Source of the DNA: an uncultured Roseobacter sp.
Lineage (GTDB): Bacteria; Pseudomonadota; Alphaproteobacteria; Rhodobacterales; Rhodobacteraceae
DNA: 37,051 bases
NCBI GenBank assembly: GCA_913054455.1
Contig: CAJXIL010000021.1
Span: 1-37,051, forward strand
Reading direction: 5' to 3'
In this document: positions 32,095-37,051 of the stretch, in pieces
Layout: each line of letters begins with the position of its first letter
How positions within the stretch are numbered: position 1 is the first letter of the stretch
The notes under the pieces: generated by a model
What the model was told of the DNA's origin: nothing
Seen by the model: only the letters and a program-made list of their open reading frames with translations
The model's database searches: none
Program-made: the position numbers and the translations under genes

Positions 32095-32358
32095 ATGACC
32101 TACTCCCTGCCTCTGCCCCTAATCTGCGCCAGCCTTGGCCTTGCCGCTCTTGCAGGCTGTAGCAATGACCCTGAGCTGAAGAACCAACTCACACCTGAGC
32201 TGCGCAATGCAGACTACCCGACATTGTTGCCCATAGAGGAGCTTGCTCCCGTGCTGCCAACGCCCGCAGAAGAAAGCACGCAGCTGGAGAATACCTTAGA
32301 CGCGCGCGGCAACAGCCTACAGCGCCGGGCAGAGGCGTTGCGCCGCGCGACAAACTAA
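32095..32358 (+). CDS. Small lipoprotein
   Basis: The 87-residue product has a lipoprotein signal with lipobox LAGC (LICASLGLAALAGCSNDPEL), giving a lipidated Cys at about residue 22. The short, mostly acidic mature part is followed by a basic C-terminal helix (NSLQRRAEALRRATN). AAAGGA precedes the ATG. I do not recognise a family. It is divergent from the TetR gene and stands alone. Confidence 0.82.
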   Translation: MTYSLPLPLICASLGLAALAGCSNDPELKNQLTPELRNADYPTLLPIEELAPVLPTPAEESTQLENTLDARGNSLQRRAEALRRATN

Positions 32359-32450
32359 TCAACTACGCCCCTCCCCCTGCATCCGGTTTTTCGGACTGTC
32401 TCTCCGCCAGCGCCTAGATCAGCACCGCCTCTGCTTAGATCTCACATTGT

Positions 32451-32479
32451 TACTGGGCCTGCCGCTACTGGGCCTGCCG
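32451..32479 (+). repeat. 15-bp tandem duplication
   Basis: TACTGGGCCTGCCGC at 32451-32465 is followed directly by TACTGGGCCTGCCG at 32466-32479, identical over 14 bases. It lies in the 273-bp region before hom, which is otherwise without a recognisable feature. Confidence 0.85.
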
Positions 32480-32631
32480 GGGTGGATCTGGTCTTTGGGA
32501 TGATCAAAACCAATGCAGAACAGGGACATTATGGTCGGGTTTCTCACCTCCCATTTACCAGTGCCGTTGCACCCTTTCCTTGAACCCGCTAAGGCGAGGC
32601 AACGCAGATGAAACAAAAAGGATCTCCAGCT

Positions 32632-33918
32632 ATGACAAAACCGCTTCGTCTTGGGATTGCAGGTTTGGGTACAGTTGGCGTCGGGGTGGTAAAGATCATC
32701 CGTCGTCAGGCTGAACTGCTGGAGATGCGTACGGGGCGCCCGGTGGTGATCACTGCGGTTTCCGCGCGCGACGCAACCAAAGACCGCGGTGTTGCGCTCA
32801 GTGGCTATGCTTGGGAAAATGATCCCGTCGCTCTGGCCAAGCGCGATGACGTCGATGTTTTTGTCGAATTGATGGGCGGCCATGAAGGCGCTGCCAAAGA
32901 GGCTACCGAGGCTGCTCTGGCAACTGGCAAAGATGTTGTCACCGCCAATAAGGCGCTGCTTGCCATTCATGGTCAGGCCCTGGCCGAACAGGCTGAGACC
33001 GCAGGTCAGGTGATCCGGTTTGAAGCAGCTGTGGCCGGTGGCATACCCATTGTCAAAGCCCTGACCGAAGGGCTGGCAGGCAATCAGATTACCCGGATCA
33101 TGGGGGTAATGAACGGCACCTGCAACTTTATCCTCACCCGGATGGAGGCCACTGGCGACGGCTATAACACCCTCTTTGAGGAATGCGGCCGCCTTGGCTA
33201 TCTTGAAGCCGATCCCAACCTGGACGTCGGTGGCATTGACGCCGGCCATAAACTGGCACTGCTGTCCGCGATCGCCTTTGGCAGCAAACCCGCCTTTGAC
33301 GATGTGGTCTTGCAGGGCATCCAGCGTATTGCCATCGACGATATTCGCCATGCCGCTGACATGGGCTACCGGATCAAATTGCTGGGCGTGGCACAGCGTA
33401 CTGCGCGCGGGCTTGAGCAGCGGATGACCCCCTGCCTGGTACCGGCTAACTCTCCGCTGGGTCAGCTGGAAGGCGGGACCAATATGGTGGTGCTCGAAGG
33501 CGACGCTGTGGAACAGGTTGTTTTGCGCGGCCCTGGCGCCGGCGAAGGCCCCACCGCCAGCGCTGTGCTCGGCGATATCTGTGATTTGGCGCGGGGCCTG
33601 CGCATTGCCACCTTTGGCCAGCCCGCCGCCACCCTGCAAGATATTCCTGCGGCCCAAACCGGCTTGCCCGCGCCCTACTATCTGCGCCTTTCCCTACAGG
33701 ATAAACCCGGCGCCCTGGCTAAAGTGGCCAGCGCACTGGGCGACGCAGGGATCTCGATCGACCGCATGCGCCAATACGGGCACTCTGAGCCCACAGCGCC
33801 AGTGCTGATCGTCACCCATAAATGCACCTCCGCTGCCCTGGACGTGGCAGTCGAAGCTCTTGCACAGACGGGTGTTGTGGATGGGGATCCCGTCGCTCTA
33901 CGGATCGAAGAACTGTAG
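32632..33918 (+). CDS. hom: Homoserine dehydrogenase
   Basis: This reduces aspartate semialdehyde to homoserine for threonine and methionine synthesis. The 428-residue product has the Rossmann motif LGIAGLGTVGVGVVKII and the catalytic-domain motifs DVFVELMGGHEGAAKEATEAAL, VVTANKALLAIHG, EAAVAGGIPIVKAL, MNGTCNFILTRM and LGYLEADPNLDVGGIDAGHKLALL. The C-terminal ACT regulatory domain (YYLRLSLQDKPGALAKVASALGDAGISIDRM) indicates feedback by an amino acid such as threonine. The ATG at 32632 has AAGGA nine bases upstream; the ATG 24 bp earlier is possible. Confidence 0.97.
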   Translation: MTKPLRLGIAGLGTVGVGVVKIIRRQAELLEMRTGRPVVITAVSARDATKDRGVALSGYAWENDPVALAKRDDVDVFVELMGGHEGAAKEATEAALATGKDVVTANKALLAIHGQALAEQAETAGQVIRFEAAVAGGIPIVKALTEGLAGNQITRIMGVMNGTCNFILTRMEATGDGYNTLFEECGRLGYLEADPNLDVGGIDAGHKLALLSAIAFGSKPAFDDVVLQGIQRIAIDDIRHAADMGYRIKLLGVAQRTARGLEQRMTPCLVPANSPLGQLEGGTNMVVLEGDAVEQVVLRGPGAGEGPTASAVLGDICDLARGLRIATFGQPAATLQDIPAAQTGLPAPYYLRLSLQDKPGALAKVASALGDAGISIDRMRQYGHSEPTAPVLIVTHKCTSAALDVAVEALAQTGVVDGDPVALRIEEL

Positions 33919-33937
33919 CTTTTTCAACAAATGGCAA

Positions 33938-33983
33938 TAAGGCGCGCAAAATATGCTCCCCTGAGGGCACAACGCGCGCCTTA
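33938..33983. other. Long-stem hairpin between hom and glpX
   Basis: TAAGGCGCGC (33938-33947) pairs perfectly with GCGCGCCTTA (33974-33983), with a smaller CCC/GGG stem inside the loop. There is no T run after it. It is placed 20 bp after the hom stop, so it may act as a termination or RNA-processing element, or as part of the glpX leader. Confidence 0.55.
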
Positions 33984-34075
33984 CTAACCAAGCCCGCGCT
34001 ATCTTCCCTTGCCCGCCCCCCCTGCAAAAGGCTATGCGACAGGCAACCCGCCCGGATTTAAACAGGATATTGAGT

Positions 34076-35041
34076 ATGACCTCCTCTGACGCCCCCTTCC
34101 ACGACCGCATGCTGTCTCTGGGCCTGGCCCGAGTCGCCGAACAGGCCGCCCTGGCCTCTGCCTCGCTGATCGGGCGTGGTGACGAAAAAGCCGCAGACCA
34201 AGCGGCTGTGAACGCCATGCGCGAACAGCTGAACCTGCTCGACATCAAAGGTGTGGTGGTGATTGGCGAAGGTGAGCGCGACGAAGCGCCAATGCTGTAC
34301 ATCGGCGAAGAAGTAGGCACTGGCAACGGTCCTGGCGTCGATATCGCGCTTGATCCACTGGAAGGCACCACGCTGACCGCCAAAGACATGCCCAACGCAT
34401 TGACAGTGATTGCCATGGGTCCACGCGGCTCGATGCTACACGCCCCTGACACCTATATGGACAAGCTGGCCATTGGCCCGGGCTACCCGGAAGGCGTCGT
34501 CTCCCTGGATATGTCTCCCCGTGAGCGGGTAGAGGCCCTGGCCGCCGCCAAGAGCTGCGCCCCCTCTGACATCACCGTTTGCATTCTGGAACGTCCCCGC
34601 CACGAGGCGATGATTGCCGAGGTCCGCGAGACAGGCGCCGCGATCCGTTTGATTACTGATGGTGACGTGGCCGGCGTGATGCATTGCGCTGAATCCGCGA
34701 CCACCGGTATCGATATGTATATGGGTCAAGGAGGGGCACCCGAGGGCGTTCTGGCCGCTGCCGCGTTGAAATGCATGGGCGGGCAGATCTTTGGCCGTCT
34801 GTTGTTCCGCAACGATGACGAAAAGGGCCGCGCTGCCAAGGCCGGCATCACCGATCTGGACCGGATCTATGCCCGCGATGAGATGGTGACACAGGATGTG
34901 ATCTTTGCCGCCACTGGCGTCACCGGTGGCTCGCTCCTGCCCGAAATCAAGCGGCAGCCTGGCTGGGTCGAGACCACCACGCTTTTGATGCGCTCAAAAA
35001 CTGGTTCTGTGCGCCGCATGTCCTACCGGACCCCCGTTTAA
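34076..35041 (+). CDS. glpX: Fructose-1,6-bisphosphatase class II
   Basis: GlpX removes the 1-phosphate of fructose 1,6-bisphosphate in gluconeogenesis. The 321-residue protein has the metal and substrate motifs VVIGEGERDEAPMLYIGEEVGTG and VDIALDPLEGTTLTAKDMPNALTVIA, then RLITDGDVAGVMHC and GQGGAPEGVLAAAALKCMGG. The length is normal. The ATG at 34076 has AGGA upstream; an ATG 42 bp earlier would add non-family sequence. It follows hom by 157 bp and precedes recJ by 125 bp. Confidence 0.97.
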   Translation: MTSSDAPFHDRMLSLGLARVAEQAALASASLIGRGDEKAADQAAVNAMREQLNLLDIKGVVVIGEGERDEAPMLYIGEEVGTGNGPGVDIALDPLEGTTLTAKDMPNALTVIAMGPRGSMLHAPDTYMDKLAIGPGYPEGVVSLDMSPRERVEALAAAKSCAPSDITVCILERPRHEAMIAEVRETGAAIRLITDGDVAGVMHCAESATTGIDMYMGQGGAPEGVLAAAALKCMGGQIFGRLLFRNDDEKGRAAKAGITDLDRIYARDEMVTQDVIFAATGVTGGSLLPEIKRQPGWVETTTLLMRSKTGSVRRMSYRTPV

Positions 35042-35085
35042 GCGTCCAGCCCAGGCCCGCCTTTAGAAAAGCGACTTGCGCCGCT

Positions 35086-35117
35086 GCCTCAGGCGGGGAT
35101 ATTTTAAGCCAAATGAA
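35086..35117 (+). repeat. Short copy of the intergenic repeat
   Basis: GCCTCAGGCGGGGATATTTTAAGCC and AAATGAAG correspond to the 3' part of copy A (GCGGCCTC...CGGAATATTTTTGGAAAG.TGAA). It lies in the gap between glpX and recJ, 45 bp after the glpX stop. Confidence 0.55.
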
Positions 35118-35166
35118 GGGCTGGATCCATTCGGGTCCGGCCTTTTTCCATAGATGAGGTAAAGCC

Positions 35167-36912
35167 ATGAGCTTTCTTGGGGTTGAAAACTCGCTGACTG
35201 GGCGCCGCTGGCTGGGACTTGGGATTGATCTCGAACGCGCTGCCGAACATATGATGCAGCAAACCGACCTGCCTGCACCGCTGTGTCAGGTTTTGGCCCG
35301 TCGCGGTGTTCCGACCCATGAAGCCCAGGGCTTTTTAACCCCCCACCTGAAAGACCTGCTGCCGGACCCGCGCAGCATGAAAGACATGGAGCTGGCGGCG
35401 GAGCGCTTTCTACGAGCGGTGGAAAAGCGCCAACGCATTGCGATTTTTGCCGATTACGACGTGGATGGTGGCAGCTCGGCGGCCCTGCTTCTGGTTTGGC
35501 TGCGCGCCATGGGGATGCAGGCAACGCTTTATATTCCAGATCGCATTGATGAGGGCTATGGTCCCAATGACGACGCCATGGCTGGGTTGGCACGCGACCA
35601 TGATTTGATTGTCTGCGTCGACTGCGGCACGCTTTCACATGGGCCAATTGCGGCTGCCAAGGGCGCCGATGTCGTCGTCCTGGACCACCACCTCGGTGGT
35701 GAGACCCTGCCGGACTGTGTTGCGGTGGTAAACCCCAACCGTCAAGATGAGGATGGCGAGCTCGGCTATTTCTGTGCCGCCGGGGTTGTGTTTTTGATGC
35801 TGGTGGAGGTGCGCCGTCAGGCCCGTGAAAAAGGGCTGGGCACCGGGCCGGATCTGATGGGGTTGCTGGATCTTGTGGCGCTGGCAACAGTGGCTGATGT
35901 CGCCCCGCTGGTTGGAGCCAACCGGGCACTGGTGCGCCAGGGGCTGAAAGTTCTGGGCGCCCGTCAACGCCCCGGCCTGGTTGCCCTGGCAGATGTCTCG
36001 CGCATGGATGCGGCCCCGTCCACCTATCACCTTGGCTTCTTGCTTGGGCCCCGGGTCAATGCGGGAGGACGCATTGGCAAGGCCGATCTGGGCGCCCGGC
36101 TTTTGGCGACGGACAGCCCGCATGAGGCTGCAGCCCTAGCGGAACGCCTAGATCAGCTGAATACGGAACGGCGCGACATTGAAAATGCGGTGCGCGCCGC
36201 GGCCATGGAACAGGCCGAAGCACGAGGGTTTGACGCGCCTTTGGTCTGGGCTGCAGGTGAAGGCTGGCACCCGGGTGTTGTCGGCATCGTAGCCTCACGC
36301 CTAAAAGAGGCGGCAGGCCGCCCGGCGGTGGTCATCGGTCTCAATGACGGTGAGGGCAAGGGATCGGGCCGCTCTGTCAGCGGCATTGATCTGGGTGTTG
36401 CCATCCAACGCACTGCGGCAGAGGGGCTGCTGATCAAAGGCGGAGGCCACAAGATGGCCGCAGGCCTGACCGTCGAGGAAAACAAGCTGGAGGATGCCAT
36501 GGAGCGCCTCAGCGATCTTTTGGCAAAGCAGGGCGCGGGCAGCCTGGGACCGTCCGATTTGAAACTGGACGGTATGCTTATGCCGGGCGCTGCAAGTATT
36601 GATCTGATCGAACAGATCGAACAGGCAGGCCCCTTTGGCGCCGGGGCCGCTGCGCCACGTTATGGCTTTCCAGATCTGGCCGTGCGCTTTGCCAAACGCA
36701 TCGGGGAAACCCACTTGAAGCTTTCTTTGACAGATGGCGTCGGCGGCAATTTGGACGCCATTTGCTTTGGCGCCTTTGATACAGCCCTGGGGCCGCGCCT
36801 GTTGGAACATGGTGGCGCGCGATTCCATTTTGCCGGTCGCTTGGAAATCAATAGCTGGGGCGGGCGCCAAAGCCCACAACTCCGCCTAGAAGATGCTGCA
36901 GAAGCCAATTGA
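35167..36912 (+). CDS. recJ: Single-stranded-DNA exonuclease RecJ
   Basis: RecJ degrades single-stranded DNA 5' to 3' in recombination and mismatch repair. The 581-residue protein has the DHH-family metal motifs DYDVDG (96-101), VDCG (Asp152) and DHH (173-175), and PDRIDEGYGPN. The DHHA1 region has GLLIKGGGHKMAAGLTVEE, and the C-terminal OB-like domain starts around residue 460. Motif I reads DGGSSAALL instead of the more usual DGxTSxAL, a mild variation. GAGG precedes the ATG. The gene is the last complete gene in the window. Confidence 0.96.
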   Translation: MSFLGVENSLTGRRWLGLGIDLERAAEHMMQQTDLPAPLCQVLARRGVPTHEAQGFLTPHLKDLLPDPRSMKDMELAAERFLRAVEKRQRIAIFADYDVDGGSSAALLLVWLRAMGMQATLYIPDRIDEGYGPNDDAMAGLARDHDLIVCVDCGTLSHGPIAAAKGADVVVLDHHLGGETLPDCVAVVNPNRQDEDGELGYFCAAGVVFLMLVEVRRQAREKGLGTGPDLMGLLDLVALATVADVAPLVGANRALVRQGLKVLGARQRPGLVALADVSRMDAAPSTYHLGFLLGPRVNAGGRIGKADLGARLLATDSPHEAAALAERLDQLNTERRDIENAVRAAAMEQAEARGFDAPLVWAAGEGWHPGVVGIVASRLKEAAGRPAVVIGLNDGEGKGSGRSVSGIDLGVAIQRTAAEGLLIKGGGHKMAAGLTVEENKLEDAMERLSDLLAKQGAGSLGPSDLKLDGMLMPGAASIDLIEQIEQAGPFGAGAAAPRYGFPDLAVRFAKRIGETHLKLSLTDGVGGNLDAICFGAFDTALGPRLLEHGGARFHFAGRLEINSWGGRQSPQLRLEDAAEAN

Positions 36913-37031
36913 GCTATATTCAACCCCTTTAAAACATGGTCAAAACCCCAAGATTCAAAAAAACATCTTCCGAAGGCATTTTTATCTTGCGGCCTGGGCG
37001 CAGAGAAACTAAACACCGCTCCACAGCAAGT

Positions 37032-37051
37032 GGCCCGTTCGTCTATCGGTT
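37032..37051 (+). tRNA. 5' end of a probable tRNA-Glu (cut by window edge)
   Basis: The last 20 bases, GGCCCGTTCGTCTATCGGTT, match the acceptor stem and D arm of alphaproteobacterial tRNA-Glu (GGCCC.TCGTCTA.CGGTTAGGAC). The rest, including the anticodon, is outside the window, so identity rests on this short match. Confidence 0.7.

Noticed and set aside
32419-33657. Minus-strand frame of 412 codons across hom
   Set aside because: It is antisense to the homoserine dehydrogenase motifs and has no family likeness.

Overview
The window looks like chromosome from a roseobacter-type Rhodobacteraceae (Alphaproteobacteria). The main reasons are a four-subunit sarcosine oxidase operon (soxBDAG), an nrdR-ribD-ribE-ribBA cluster, alphaproteobacterial rpoD/dnaG, class II fructose bisphosphatase GlpX, and an intergenic palindromic repeat with a GGAATATTTT core that I have come to associate with this family. 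This assignment is made by eye and not by database search. I see no insertion sequence, prophage, CRISPR array or rRNA. The last 20 bases look like the 5' end of a tRNA-Glu.

Layout. (1) 1-9251: riboflavin genes ribBA (cut by the window edge), ribE, ribD and nrdR, all on the minus strand. They are split by plus-strand insertions: a proline-racemase-family enzyme at 905-1957 and a capsule set kpsS-wza-kpsC at 2985-7550. (2) 9372-13446: a minus-strand run of small genes. It holds a YjbQ-family protein, three tandem paralogous secreted proteins of unknown function, a short coiled protein, DUF4166 and DCC-family proteins, and a small secreted protein. (3) 13497-23118: rpoD, dnaG, a small secreted protein and soxGADB, all minus strand and tightly spaced. 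The rpoD leader holds five GANTC (CcrM methylation) sites in about 100 bp. (4) 23583-25013: glutamate dehydrogenase with a clear terminator. (5) 25357-28175: TadG-like (von Willebrand A) plus two TadE-like pseudopilin proteins, plus strand. (6) 28196-32358: a membrane protein, a cytoplasmic reductive-dehalogenase-like iron-sulfur protein, a pirin, a TetR regulator with a palindromic operator, and a tiny lipoprotein. (7) 32632-36912: hom, glpX and recJ on the plus strand, then the partial tRNA-Glu.

How the genes work together. RibBA, RibD and RibE supply three of the steps to riboflavin; ribH is not in view. KpsS, Wza and KpsC would build the Kdo-linked lipid terminus and the outer-membrane exit channel for a group 2-like capsule, but the ABC transporter genes are not here. 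SoxBDAG oxidises sarcosine to glycine with transfer of the methyl carbon to tetrahydrofolate, and GdhA next to it links the released nitrogen and glutamate. The hydroxyproline-type enzyme also belongs to amino-acid scavenging. The most unusual items are the reductive-dehalogenase-like protein in what appears to be an aerobic organism, the triple paralog array, the GANTC cluster at rpoD, and the interrupted rib cluster.
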